Origin: Pyrocephalus nanus
Taxonomy: Eukaryota; Chordata; Aves; Passeriformes; Tyrannidae
Direction of reading: 5' to 3'
DNA length: 64,000 bases
NCBI GenBank assembly: GCA_038380795.1
Contig: CM076275.1
Span: 1,180,501-1,244,500, forward strand
Position numbers and translations under genes: made by a program
Notes under the pieces: generated by a model
What the model was told of the DNA's origin: nothing
Database searches by the model: none
The model's input: the letters and a program-made list of their open reading frames with translations, nothing else
Shown here: piece after piece, positions 46,682-60,059 of the stretch
How positions within the stretch are numbered: the stretch's first letter is position 1
How the letters are laid out: each line of letters starts with the position of its first letter

Positions 46682-49600
46682 ATAAAAACTGGGTGCAAGA
46701 AGCTGCCCTGGGCATGGCCAGATCCATCTCTGATTCCCTGGAACGCTGTGCAGGAGCAGATTCACAGAAAGGACAAAGGCAAATCCTTTGCCTCTGTCAG
46801 ATGAGCTCAGAGGGTAAAACCACAGCGGGGCCTGACACAAAATGCAGTTTATTGTTCTGTTCTGGCAAATGTTCATGAGACAACTTTCACACATTATTCT
46901 GAGTTTTGCTCATCGGGGTACCAGTCATCTACCAGAAATTCCTATGCTGAGCAGCAAGGATGAGTCTCTACCTCCCAAACACTGCAGACTAAACACAAGA
47001 TAAGAGCCTGTGGCTGGATTTCCCTGGGGGAACACCGGGAAGCAATGACACGGCGTGGCTGGCTCGTGCCAGAGCTCAGCAGCCTGTCCCTGATAACAGC
47101 AGCTCTGCAGGAGGTGTGGACAAGGACAAGGCTCACGTCAGGGCTCATGGAAAGGTCACGACATGTTCAAAGCATTATGAACAAACCACTTTTTTTTTAA
47201 ATATATTCCCTTCTTCCTACCAATTTTGCTGGAGAATGAGTTGGTTCCATGTTCACCCCATTCCCGGTCCCACTTTCCGAATCAGGAGTCAGAGCAAACA
47301 GATGCTTGTTAGGTCAGGTCTGGCCTTACTCATGGCCTTAATCCCAGACTGAGACCAAGCCAGTGACGAGGCTGGGCAGCGCAGAGCAGGCAGTGGGGAC
47401 TGTCCCTCCACCCTGCCACTCCCTGCTCTGCACCTTCCATCTCCCCTGGGCACTGCAGGCCTGGGACACACGGGCCACATGCAGGGAGCTGCTCTGTTTG
47501 CTTTGGGAGCTCAGGACCCCCTCCCCACGGGCTCAGCTGCTGCTGACAACGAGGGCAGGATTAACCCTGGAACCTTCTCATGGCACTGTGACCGATGGGC
47601 GGCAGTTGAGAAAATAAAAGGAAATATTGGCAGAATATTGTCAGCAGGAGACGAGATTACAAGCGATCTGCTTTTTCTGTAAGGCTAATTGTTCCCATTA
47701 TGGGATTAAACTGATTGATTTCCCGTCAGAAACGCTGCCTGGGAGAACAAAGTCGAAACCTCTGGTCTAGTGTGAGTCACTTCGCTGAGCAGCAAACACT
47801 GAGAGTTTTGTTGGCTTTTTCCTTGTGAAATCATGACAGATGGCAGCTGTTGGTCTATCCTGCAAACAAATTTGGCCCGTTTTTAGTATCGCTATTTCAC
47901 ACAGCAGAGTCCAAGTGATTGTACCTGTCCAGCAGAGGAGGTCCCCAGACTTTCCTGGGGATTTCAGTATTTATCACCCTCACTCTTGACCCTGTTTATG
48001 GTGATGCTTCCTTTTTTGGGTGTTGTACAGCTCCAGAATGCAGACAACTGGAGAAAATTAGGCTGAATGTTCCCAATTTATGCAGGTCAAGGAAAGTTTG
48101 CCTTTTATCTTTCAGAGATAAGCAGGACAGGCTAACTCTTTTTGCAAGGCTCAGTTCCACACGTGCTGGCTCCAAGACTCGGTGATCACCAAGGTTTCTG
48201 GAGGTGGGTTTCACAGGAAACCCATTCACTGTTTGGTTACTGTACAGAAACAAACAGCCTAAGCCTTCCTCTCACTACCAGGGCTTGCAGGCCAGAACTA
48301 AGATGCTTTGGTGTCCAAATCCTGCCGTTTCTGGGAGTGAATTTCATGGGCACTGAGACCAAAAGCAGGCAAATAACATGCAAATTTAATTTTATAGATT
48401 ACCCTAAAAATTCCAGATTGGTCTTCTGATTTACTATGTCTCTTGTCTTAGTTCTCTCTTAATATTCCCAAAGTTTGCACTTGTGCACCCAGATTACACA
48501 AATGTAACAGCACAGATCCCAACCCTGATTATGGACAGTGACTTTACCGAGTAGGCAAAAAAAATCAGTATAATTGCCAATATTTGTATTCTAACACATA
48601 AGCAGGAATTCATAAGTGCTCGCAGGAATGTAACATATCAACCTCCTTAAACAGTCATATCCTGTTTCTTTTGTTTCCCTTTCTGCCTTTGCAGTGCCTG
48701 TTGCTACAACACCATCCATCACTGCTCCTTTCATCTGTCAGGCCCTCCAGCCTGCCCGCTCTCTGTACCTGCCCCCTCAGGTCTGAGCTGTCTGGATTTC
48801 CCCCACGTTTCAGGGTGTAGATTCCCCTCCTGGGGAGCTGGAGCCGTGGGGGTGAGGAGGTGATCCCCTGCTGTTCCCTCCCGGACCTGCTGGGCTGGTT
48901 GCACGAACAGGCTGCAGTCAGGGGGATGAGTTCCAACAGGTTCTGTCACAGGGCATTTGTGCTGGCACCTCAAGGGGTGGTTAAATGGGCACGGTCTGGG
49001 CTGAGCCAGAGAGCAGGGGGGCTGCAGTCAGAGGACAACACACATCCACATCCCTGGGCAGGGAGCTTCAAGCACATCTTTTATCTTTTTATTGGCCTCT
49101 TGACACAGAACTGTGTGGCTGATCAGCTGCAGGCTCCTGCTGCTGAAGATGCTCCTCTGGTCTCTCCAGAACATTGCCCTAGGATATCTTCTGGAGCATA
49201 TTCCTTGAAGAAGCTGATTGTGCACAAATGGTAGTTTAATTTTCTTTTTCCCCTCATTCCAAGCCTGCAGTTACTGCGAGGTGGAAAAGCTGAGCCTGAA
49301 ATAAACATTTAAAACATTTTGAAGGATTTGTCATTACTCAGAGAAATAGATCTGACATTCACTGGAGTGCAAGGAAGTGGAGAGAGCGAAATGGGTTACT
49401 CAGAAACTTCACTGGCAGGGCCAGAGTTCTGCCTTTGGCTGCATCTGGGCAACTCATTGAGGCTGAGAGAGCTGTGTCACATGAGTGCAGCAGAACCCGC
49501 CCTCAGAGTTTAAATAACATGCATGATACTTAAGAACCTGCAAGGCTGTCGGGTGATATTGTACAAAACCTTATAGAACAGCACTGAAAACTTCAATCCT

Positions 49601-51135
49601 GGATTGGGGGATGTCAGCAGAAAAGCTCCCACCAGTGCTGGTGGGAATGTCGATTCAATGAGCAGCTTGACCACTGTGACAAGTGTCCAGTGGGCATTAG
49701 GATAACCAGGGATTCCACATGAAAAAGGGTCAGGTCTCACTGTTTCTTTTTTAACACATGCAGCCTGCTACATTCTTCAGCTTTTCCTGCCTTTTTTTAG
49801 GAAAGAGTATGACCTGACTATGGAATAAAATGCCTTATGTCTGAAAAAATAAGAAAAATCACTTAAAATCCAAGGAGCATGGAAAGCAAATTATTAACAT
49901 TGAAGTATTTGTCTGCTTCAAGCACAGTATTAGGTTATGATAATGAATTTATGTCTGTACCTTAATTTATTATTAAAAAAATGACTCCCATTTGCTTCTC
50001 TAACCAAGGCATTTAAGGGCCTTCTGCAAACATTGGCTCCAAATCTGTCCTTGCACACAAATGGATAAATGATGTTTAACACATAAGTGAGATTGTGGCA
50101 TCAAGTGGGTAGATAACCAATTCCAAGATGAACAATCATGCTGGAAATTGTACCAAATCTTTTAATTCACCCTCCTGTGGTTTAAGTAAAAGATGGATGT
50201 GTCTGAAAGACCCATGAGGGACTGAGGGTTCTCTTCTGTCCCGTCAGTGGTCCTGAAGTCCATCTGGATGCACCATCAGTTCACAGGAGAAGTTAATGGT
50301 GTTCCACCCAAAATATTTCACCTATTAGAGATACCACAGAAAGTAACCCTTGGTTGCCAAAGCCTGTGGTATTTTCTGAATGTTTAGGCACGCAAGGTGA
50401 GGTGTCACGAGATCAAACAGGTCCGACGCTCATAAAACAGGCAGGAAGGATGAATCGTTCACCCTTTTTAATCCTCCATGTCTCTTTGAAGATTTAATAT
50501 GGGTTTTTTTGGTTGGCTTTAAATCTTCACAGTACTCCAGAGCTCATTATTTTTTTCTCAGCAACCCCCAGGTCAATCTGTGGATGTTTCTGCTGGGCCT
50601 GGCCAGAGGATGCCCATCCCCATGCCATGGCCTCAGCCTGCCTTTTCCCAGGAAAACCTCACCAGGCCCAAGTTCCATTGTTTTCTTTAATTCACCACAA
50701 GAACCATTCCCTGCTTCCTTCAATATCTTCATTTCAGCACCACTTTTAAAACCATTAGTGTCACTGCTGAGGGAGAGAGAATACAAATACTCGGCCCAGG
50801 TGGATATTTACTTTTCTGTTTTCATGGATGTGGAGTCAGTTGTGCCTGTTTGGAATGCCTCAGGAGAAGCATGAATAGTTTAAACATGTGTTCAAGGAAG
50901 CTTTTTAGTTTATGGATCCCCAGGTATTTTTCCAAGTTGTACTTTTGAAGAATTTCTCAAATAGGTGAACCATTGTTCTTCTAAAAGAGACTGAAAAATA
51001 ATTCAGGACACAAGGAGGATTCTGGACCTGACTTGGCAGAGGAGGTGAAAGTGCTGACTGAGTGCTGGGGGCAGCCCTCTCCTGCCTGGCTCCTGGGATG
51101 GCACAGCTGGCCAGCTGCAGCCAATGGATCATCCC

Positions 51136-51378
51136 TGCAGGACAGGCTCAGGTGAGATCAGGCATGAGGAAGGAATTCCTCCCTGTCAGGGTGGGCAGGC
51201 CCTGGCACAGGTTGGGCAGAGAAGCTGTGGCTGCCCCAGCCCTGGAAGTGTCCAAGGCCAGGTTGGACAGGGCTTGGAGCAACCTGGGCTGGTGGAAGGT
51301 GTCCCTGCCCATGGCAGGGAGTTGGACTAGACAACCTTTAAGGTCCCTTCCAACCCAAATCATTCCATGGTTCTATGA
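51136..51378 (+). mobile_element. CR1 LINE 3'-end fragment, about 240 bp
   Basis: Shows GGGTGGGCAGGCCCTGGCACAG, CCAAGGCCAGGTTGGACAGG and CTTTAAGGTCCCTTCCAACC, and ends CATTCCATGGTTCTATGAA. Confidence 0.94.
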
Positions 51379-52500
51379 AGGAGAGCTGTATGATGCTCCT
51401 GAAATGCCACAGAAACTTGGAGCGTCTCAGTGGTTCCTAAACTGAAGCCGGGATGGAGCAGGCACGTAGCTGAGTTAACAGCAGAGAGGTTTCTCTGCAT
51501 CCTGCAGTCACTGAGCATCAACTGCTGATGACTCATTTGGAAATGATTTGCTGGCAGCTTGTCCCCAGCCAGCACTCAGCCTCCATGCCCCTGCTCCCAC
51601 AGCCCCCTGGCTGCTCACGCCGTTTCCGCGCTGCCGGGCAGGGCTGAGATCCAGCTGACAGCAACAGACACCAGGGGGAAAAGTCCCCACGAGCTCCTGA
51701 TTCTGGGAGCAATAGGACAACGGAAACAGTGGAAGTCCCTTTGCTGAACCTGGCAAAAAAATGTTTGGATGGTGCTGTTCAGGAAAATATTCTTCACTGA
51801 ACGAGCGATGCAGCTTATGAGGTTTTTTCTCTGTTTTTTGACTGTGAGGACAGAAATAATGAGTAAGAGGCCCTTGCAGCCAGTGTCCAGCTCACCATTA
51901 CAGCATGCTGAGGGAAGCACGCTTTCTCTTTCCCTTGGGACAGCCACAGGAGGTATTTTTAGTCCTGACAGTTTTCTGCTTGTGATGATGTAAGGTTCCT
52001 GTGAGCTCATCGGAGTGGGTCGCCCACTGCAAAGAGCTAAAAAGAGACAAAATTGCACACCCCATCATGTCTGAGCCTGGGCCCGAGGCAGGAGGAGACT
52101 TTTGGCTGCTGAATCAATCGCACCCGAGAGGAGGAGCGGGCAGGACACAGAACCCAAACAAACCACAAAGCCTGATTCTGGTTTGAACTGAGCTCCTGTT
52201 AATTTATCTCCATTTATGGAGTTATTTGATGGTAGACAGAATATTAAGCTACTTTATGGCCGCTTCATTAGAGAGGAAATATGTGATGACCTAAACAAAT
52301 ACCAAAATCCACAAATTATCCCCAGGTGGCAAATTTATTGTTGGTGTTTTTAGAAGCCTTTTTCATGTAATCCTCCTCGTGGGCGGCTGATCAGCGAGGC
52401 TGGATCCCTGGCTGGTGTCAGCCAGGGGAGCTGTGTCCAGCACACTCATCTCTGCTGCTTTGTGCCAGCTAACAGTTTGCCTCACGTATTTTCATCTTCT

Positions 52501-52641
52501 AGTGTTCAAGACCAGGTTGGATGGGACTTGGAGCAACCTGATCTAGTAGAAGGTGTCACTGCTCATGGCAGTGGGTTGGAACGATATAAACTTTGAGGTT
52601 CCTTCCCACCCAAACCTTTCCATGGCTCTCTGATTCTCTGT
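52501..52641 (+). mobile_element. CR1 LINE 3'-end fragment, about 140 bp
   Basis: Starts at GTGTTCAAGACCAGGTTGGA, includes CAACCTGATCTAGTAGAAGG, and ends GGCTCTCTGATTCTCTG. It is older and more diverged than its neighbours. Confidence 0.9.
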
Positions 52642-54208
52642 GGCTGGAGATCTCCACCTCTCCCAGTTCCCACTCCCAGTGTTGTGTAACTCCACTATAA
52701 AGCGTTATCAGGAGGGTTTTTTCTGTCTCCTGTTTTTTCCTCTCATGGGCAGTCAAATCACATTCACCTAAAGCTTTCTATGCAAGAAATTAAAGTAATT
52801 TCCTTTGCACATTCAAGCGAGGCTTGCTGGTTTATAAAGAAATGTGGTTCTCTCCCATCGCCCTTCCGAGGCACTTCCTTCACATTCCTGGCTGGCTGTC
52901 GGTGGGAAGTGCAGGTGCCTCAGCCTTTGGCTGCTGGCACCGTCACCGTGGGACAACACAAGTGTGAAGTTGTGTGCCTTCCCAGCATGGAAAGTTTGCA
53001 GCTTCTAATTAGAGATGCTAATAAAAATATATTAATGTTTTTCTATAGATCTCCAAAACACAGAGGATCAGTTCCTGGTGCACTGTGAGCCAGCATCGCC
53101 CTGGGGACAGAACAAATGGCTGCTGTGCCCTGCTGGGCATGGGGACATTTCCAGGGTGATTTGTACAGAACTTGGGGTTTTCCTTGTTGGACATGTGGCA
53201 CCTCCTTGGCTGACCCAGCCACCGAAAGCAGCAGGACATTTTAGACAGACACGAGTTCCAGACGTCCTTCACAGACATCCCCAAATAGTTTTGGGGGGTA
53301 GAGAAGACCTTGCTGTCCCTTTGGAGGTGCCTGAGAGGGAAGTTTCTGAGTGAGGCTGGAGCCTCAGTAGGATTTACTGTTGCTGACTGCACGGAGGGGC
53401 CCCTGAAGACTTTGTGTATTGGCTCCAGTCCAGGCCACGTGAGCGTTCCCGTTGGGGTGGCTCTCAGGGCAGGCAGGAGGAGGAATGGGCTGCTTGCGAT
53501 ATTTCCCAGGCATTTGCTTTATAGTCACTGCAGACAAAGTGTATTTGGTTTCTAATGAAACAGGGATGTTTCTCAGCACAATGAAGTTCTTGCCCTTGTT
53601 TTTCTTTTTGTAGCCCGGCATTCCGTGCCATATAAACCCACCCCATTTGTTTGCCATTGCCCGGGAGTAAATTTCCCAGTAAGACCACCACTGAGCAGAT
53701 CCTATCACAGGGGCCAGCCCTGCTCCCACATTCCTGACTCCCTGACTCCCTGGACCCCCAGCCCTGGCTTATCTTGCTGCAGAGCATCAGTAGTGGGGTG
53801 ATGCTGGGGGCATTCAGAGTGCCCACCCCATGCAGGCACAGCACACACTTCCTGGCATGTGGTATCCCATAGCCCCAGCTCTGTCAGGAATGTGTCACTC
53901 TTATACCACAGCACGTGTCTAGTCCTAATTTCCATGGGCCTTTTTCAGCCAGATAGGCCCCATATCCCATCCCTCAGTACAGCTGGATTTGTAAATGCCT
54001 GTAACATTTCTGGGTGAGTGCAAATGCATTTGCTTTGTTCAGAATGGGGATTCAGATAGGCAGAGCACACCTATGCCATAAACCATGACCATAATAAATA
54101 ATAAATCATATGGTGAATAAAACCATGGGGTGGATGTGAGTGGGGGTACTATGGTTTGGGCCTTTTAGGGTAAGCAGGTGTTTTTGTGGCAATAGTTCCT
54201 GTTCCTAT

Positions 54209-54607
54209 ATCTGAGAGAGCTGGGGTTGTTCAGCTTGGAGAAGGGAAGGCTCCAGGGAAAGTTCATTGTGGCCTTACAGTACCTAAAGGGTGTTTATTCA
54301 GAAGAGGTAGAGTGACTTTTTACACAGGCAGCTAGTGATAGGACAAGGGGGAAAGGTTTAAAATTAAAAGAGAAGAGTTTTAGATTATACATTAGGAGGA
54401 AATTCTTGCCTGTGAGGGTGGGCAGGCCCTGGCACAGGGTACCCAGAGAAGCTGTGGCTGCCCCTGGATCCCTGGAAGTGTCCAAGGCCAGGTTGGACGG
54501 GGCTTGGAGCAGCCTGGGCTGGTGGAAGGTGTCCCTGCCCTTGGTAGGAGGGTCAGAACTGGATGAGTCTGAAGGTCCCTCCCAACCCAAACCATTCTGT
54601 TATTCAG
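54209..54607 (+). mobile_element. CR1 LINE 3'-end fragment, about 400 bp (longest in the window)
   Basis: Begins CTGAGAGAGCTGGGGTTGTT and runs through GACAAGGGGGAAAGG, GCCCAGGCTG-type blocks and CCCTCCCAACCCAAACCATT to a short TCTGTTATTCAG tail. It contains only 3' UTR and end-of-ORF2-flank sequence; no reverse transcriptase coding remains. Confidence 0.95.
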
Positions 54608-56824
54608 TGACTGTCCATCTGTGGGTCTGATGGAGCTGTAGGGAGTGTTTTGTCACAGCTCTGTGGCCCCTGCTGTGTCTCTCTGAGCCAGCTGCAGTCC
54701 TGGCCTGTCTTCCTGCCCTCCTGGGGGGTCACTCCAGCCAGCAGAGAGCTTGTCCCAGGCAGGAACTGCTACGTCCTCCTCCCTGCTGTCTCCAGGGCTA
54801 ATGGATGGAGGGTGGAAGTCTTGCTGTGAGACGGAGAGAAGGAAGAACTATTTTCCAGCTTGCAAAGCTGAGACGTGCAGAAATGAAGTGAGCTGATAGA
54901 GGCCTTTGGGAACAGAAGCATGGTCCCTGTCTTTCAAATTGCAATCCCATGTATTCACACAAACCCATCTTCCCTCCCTCCAGCAGCAGCTGTGCCTTGG
55001 GGGGCCGGGAGGAGCAGCCAAAGCCAGCCCGGGGGAGTCCCACCTGGAGAGGATGGAGGGTCCTCTTGGTGCTTGCTGCTCTCCCAGCTGGGTATTTCCA
55101 AAGCACACAGAGAATCCAGCAGGCCAGGAAGGATGTTTTCCACACCAATCCTGCTTGCCAGAGCTTGGGGGCTGCGCTGGGTCTCCATTTCCTTCGGTGT
55201 CTGGAAGTCACGTTAGGAGCACCTGCTTCTCTTCATGGACAATAACTAACACAGTCCTGTATTTCTGCTGCATTTACTGAAGGAATTACTCCCTACAGGA
55301 CTGAGCACAAAATTCCTGTGTTGTTAGAGATGTGCCAACATTTTATTCACAAATCTTTGGTTCCCACCAAAGTGAAGTGGGATTTCCACTGAGTGGAAAG
55401 ATGGCTTTTAACTTGCTATGGCTGTGCTGGGGCCCTAAACTGAGTTCATTTCAGGATAACCCCAAGGAAACCTGTTGTTTTCTAAATATGGAAGAAATCA
55501 TATATTCCACTTGCTGCGATTGCCAAGGAAAAAATACAAAGATTTTTGGTTTTTAGCTTTAGGCTTTTTGCTTTTCTGCTGCAGGACCAGGTGCTCACAA
55601 ATGCTCTTATGCTGGTCTACACTGTCAGTGTAGTGCTACTGTTGATAACAACCTGACCAGAAAAATGAATCTGATCCTGTTAAGAAAATGTGCTACACAA
55701 CTCTCTATGTGTCTTGTGTATCTTGCTCTTTATTTACTTATCCCTTGAGCCCAACCTGCAAATGTTTTCCTTTTTCCATTGTGTGACTGTAACCAAGAGG
55801 GACGTTACAACTCTCAGGCTGCAGCATTTTGGTAGTCAGTCTGTTTTTACAGCAGCAGACGAGTCACGGTTACCACTGGGGTTGTTTATCTGGAATCCTG
55901 TTAATTAATTGCTGAAGATACGCTTTGGGTTTGTTGTTGTTGGGCTGTGCTCACCCTGGCCAAACACGGTTTATTTTCAGCTGCTGCCCTCTCCTTCCCT
56001 TCCAGCTGTTCATGTTGCTGTGGCCCAGCATGAAATTCATGGAGGTATTTTAGCCAGAACCCCAAATTGCTGTCACCACCTTCACGGTGGCTGCAGCTGT
56101 GAGTCCTGGCTCGGGAGGCTGCACTGACCTGGGCTGCTCAGGGGGAGCAGCCCCTCCACTCTGCCCTTCCCTGTGGCTGGAGAGTGCCATGGGATCAGTC
56201 ACTCCCAGCTCCCCTGAGCAGCCCACTCAGCCCCTCTGCTTGCTTTAGTCTGGACAGCACCTCTGCTGATGAAGCTTTGCCAATTTGTCTCAGCTAAGCT
56301 GCCGGCCCCACATGCTGACTCACTGCTAATTATTTATTTGAAGGAATCAGCAGTGGCTCTTAAATGTGGGCTTTTACTGGCACAGACAACACAGGAGTCT
56401 GGATTCTCGAGTGTAGCCTTTCCAGATGTGGCAGAGAGGACAGGCCTGGACAAGGACCAGGGTCAAGGAGGATGTTCTTCTGCATGGAGAACAAGCAGGT
56501 TCCTGAAAGGAGCCTGATGGGTGCACCAGTGGGGACAGGATGGGCTGTCCTCTGGGGAGGGCAGAGGTGCAGGGGGCCCCAGGGAGAGAGCAGGGAACAT
56601 GTCCTCACTTGTCACCAAGCCCCTCCAGGGTTGCCATCCTTGTCTGACTGGAGTTTGATTGCTGGCTGTGCTGCAAACACCCCTTCCACAAACAGCTCCA
56701 CACGGCCGGGCTGCTCGTGCTGTGCCAAGAGCAGGGTGGTGGTGCAGGAGATGGGGCAGATCCAGCCCCTGGCCTTGCCTGCTCCTCCCTCATCCTGTGG
56801 GACACGGGGTTTTCTCCTCACAAG

Positions 56825-57142
56825 GGTCATGGAATGGTTTGGGTTGGAAGGGACCTTAAAACTCACCTGGTTCCAATCCCCTGCCATGGGCAGGGACACC
56901 TTCCACCAGCCCAGGCTGCTCCAAGCCCCATCCAACCTGGCCTTGGACACTTCCAGGGATCCAGGGGCAGCCACAGCTTCTCTGTGCCAGGGCCTGCCAA
57001 CCCTCCCAGGGAAGAATTTCTTCCCAATATCTAATCTAAACCCACCCTCCCTCAGTTGGAAGCCAACCCCCCTCGTTCTGTCCCTCCAGGCCTTTGTCCA
57101 AAGTCCCTCTCCAGCTCTCTTGGAGCCACTTTAGGCACTGGA
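56825..57142 (-). mobile_element. CR1 LINE 3'-end fragment, about 315 bp
   Basis: Reverse orientation: GTCATGGAATGGTTTGGGTTG at one end, then GGGCAGGGACACCTTCCACC, CCCAATATCTAATCTAAACC and a TCTTGGAGCCACTTTAGGCA end. It is inverted relative to the 54.2-54.6 kb copy, 2.2 kb away. Confidence 0.95.
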
Positions 57143-57767
57143 AGAGTCCACCCTGGCAATTCCCAGCAGCTCTCCTTGGGGCTGCTCCCTGCTTTGTTTT
57201 CCAAACTTCTCTTTAATAAATTCAGAGAACTTACAGAGACAGAAATGCACTTGACTCTCACTCCAGGGAGTGTGATGCAAACTCAGGAGCAATGGGACCT
57301 TGTTTCTGGGCTCTGAGATGGACAACAGATGTGAGCAGGGACTTCAAGCTCTCCTGATAATTTAGTGTAATAATGGTGTTAGCAATTGCTCACTTGGTTG
57401 TGAATGGAAATGATCACCCTGCCAGAGCATTGCCATGAAAACTGTAAGAGCAATGAAAACAGACCGGTCTGGAATGAAACCCACTCATTGTATGAGAACA
57501 ACCATAACATGTTGACCATATCCATTGCCAAGTACGTTGGCTTTTGGGTTATTTGACAAAATATGGCCTCAGCTGCTCTCTGCTGCTTGGCACCATGTCA
57601 GGAGAACAGGGAAAACAGGGAATCCCTCCTATTCCACAGGCTTTTAGAAAGGTGGGGAAAAAAAAAGGCAAAGGTCAGCATAGGATATTTTTTACAATAG
57701 CACTAATTACGCAAGCAAGCAGTTTGATGGATTTTGTGTGATTTTTGTTTCCTGGCCACAAAAGGGA

Positions 57768-57780
57768 TTTTTTTTTTTTT
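57768..57780. repeat. Poly(T) run, 13 bases
   Basis: Simple T run with no recognised retroposon body beside it. Confidence 0.75.
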
Positions 57781-60044
57781 GTGGGGAGGAGTGTTCATAA
57801 AGCCTCTTTGCTATTTATCCCTTTGACCTCTGCATTACCCCAGCTGTAGCTGGGATGACAGATGCACTCAGAGTTGTGAGGTTAAAAGGAAAAGTGACTC
57901 ATCCAATATGAAATCCCCAGGAAAAAATCCCTTCAGATGGAGAGAGGTGTTGGACCAGCAGCTGAATTTTGGCCACTGGCTGGGTTGACCTTGTGCTGTG
58001 CATCCAGGGCTGTTTTGGGGTGGGCTTTCTGGACTAAGTCCTTAGAAGCCCAGGTGCTCACTTCTGTTTGGAAGGGGTGGGGGCAAATGAATCCCCAGCT
58101 GCACGAGTCCTGCTGGGACACACGGCAGAGCCTGGGTGAGAGCACCAAAGGAACCCTTCTGCTGTGCCTGCTGGGGGAGAGGCCCCAGCTGGTGAGATGT
58201 GAGTCATGCAAGCTGGTCCTTTTTAGGGCACAGACGTGAAGTAAATGGCCTTTGACAGCCTTTCGTTGACAATTCCACTTTCTGCACTCTGGGCATGATC
58301 TCTCCGTTTCTGTGGTTTGTAACTAATGATTGAAATCAGGCTTTTCCTGTGCTTTTGGCTTTAAAAAAATCCTGCCTTTATTTTTAGGGAGCAAGAGTGG
58401 CATTTACAACTGTCTCTGTGCAGACCAGTTTTACTACAACCTCTCTGAGGACAGTGCCATCCTCTGGGTCACAGTCCTGGGGGGGGGGATGTCATTCAGT
58501 AACCCATCCACAAAGATTCCTGTGGTGGAGGGAGCAGCTTGAGCTCCAGAACCATCCCAGGACAGGTATTCAGCACTTTTGATGCTGTAAATGAACAGAC
58601 TCAGAACAAAACTGTGACAGTACAGCTGACCACCACCACCTACATCTGGTTTACACCCTTTAATCCACTCATTTTGGTACTCTTTCCCCAAAGTTCTCAG
58701 CTGCCTGGGCAGCCTGGGGTGACTTTGGGCTTTGGCATCACTGCTTGAGAAGCCACATGGCTTCTCTGCCTGTCCACCCAGCTTGCTGATGGGATGTTAC
58801 CACCACAGTCTGGATTTCTCTAAAGCTGACCCTTCAGTTTGTTGTCAGAATTCTTGCCTGCCCACGTGCTCGGATCCCCTGGCCGCTCACAGAGCCCTCT
58901 GTCCCGGGGAGAGGGGAAATTGCAGGATTGTATGGAAAATACCAATAATGTTGTTGAGTTTTGTTGCCATGGCAGCGGGGGCTTGAACCAGAGTTGCAGC
59001 ACAGGGAGGGTGGGAGGCTGCCTGTTGACAGGGATGCCCAGAATTCTGTCTTTAAACAATGACATGGAAAAGGAATGAGACATGAAAGGCCAAGAGCTGC
59101 TCTGCTGGTTAGTCTTCTGTTTCTTTTGACCTTTAACTATAAATTGTCCCTCTTATGACTGTCTCATAACATAATCTTATATTGTACGTGATTTTTCATG
59201 TGCTTGGACTAATAAATGAGACAATGTATTCCCCTCTCTCTCTGTGTGACTTTCTGTGAGTAAAATGGTTCATCAAGAAATGAAAGATTCTATTTGCCTC
59301 CAGCTCACATAAATACTTGTGTTAACATACTAATGCACAAGTGTCTGCAGTCTGCACCCAGATGTTGGCCATGATGGCTTTTCATCTTTCATCAGAAGCC
59401 AGTCTGGTCACTGGCTGCTTTTATTCAGGAATGAGTGGGATTCAAAGAGGAGCTGAACAGTTCTGTGGTGAGTGAGCACATCTGGAGCTATAAAAAGGCC
59501 AGGTCACAGAGGAGTAGGAAGGTCCCACTGCACCATCGTGTCCTGCAGACAGCAGGACCATGCTGAGCTCCCCAGGGCTGGTGGAGGGGCTCCAAAGAGC
59601 CAGGGCTGGTTCCCACCAGTGCCAGCAGGACTGAGCTCAGTGTCACACCCAGCTCCAGACCCAACGTCCTCTGCCCCCAAATCCTTTCCCACCACTGGGA
59701 TTCCCCCTCTGCTAACGTATAGCTGTTCTGATGTGATCAGAAGCAGACCATGGACTTCTGCAGCGTTGCAGCGAGGCCGTGGTGAGGAGCCAGATCCCAT
59801 CATTTCTGTGCTGGGGCATTGCCACCTGCACAAGTGACAGGCAGGGGAGTGCAAGGCCTTGATGCTGCCGTTCAGCTGCCATCCCTGCTGTGCCAAGGCA
59901 CAGAAAACACCAGCAGGAGGTGGGCTCCCAGCAAGGCCCCCGATGAACACTCAGAATGACCATTTCTTCAATCCGGTGGGAATGCGCTCTCCTGGCTCTC
60001 AGCACGCCCATCTGCGATGCATCACAGCAGTCACAGCCCAGCTC

Positions 60045-60059
60045 CAGCAGCAGCAGCAG
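60045..60059. repeat. (CAG)5 run
   Basis: Five CAG triplets in noncoding sequence; short, and probably stable. Confidence 0.85.

Larger units (their letters stand above)
42937..51135. other. Upstream intergenic region, first part; no gene seen
   Basis: Outside three CR1 fragments I recognise nothing. There are AT-rich stretches (for example 45850-46350 and 49500-50130). A minus-strand open frame at 49510-49740 is 76 codons long with no domain I know, and is treated as chance. By synteny the divergent neighbour P4HA2 should lie further right; none of its coding exons is visible. Confidence 0.6.

Noticed and set aside
49510..49740. 76-codon minus-strand frame with a hydrophobic middle
   Set aside because: Looked at as a possible retroposon or small membrane protein, but no domain, no repeat signature and no promoter could be supported.
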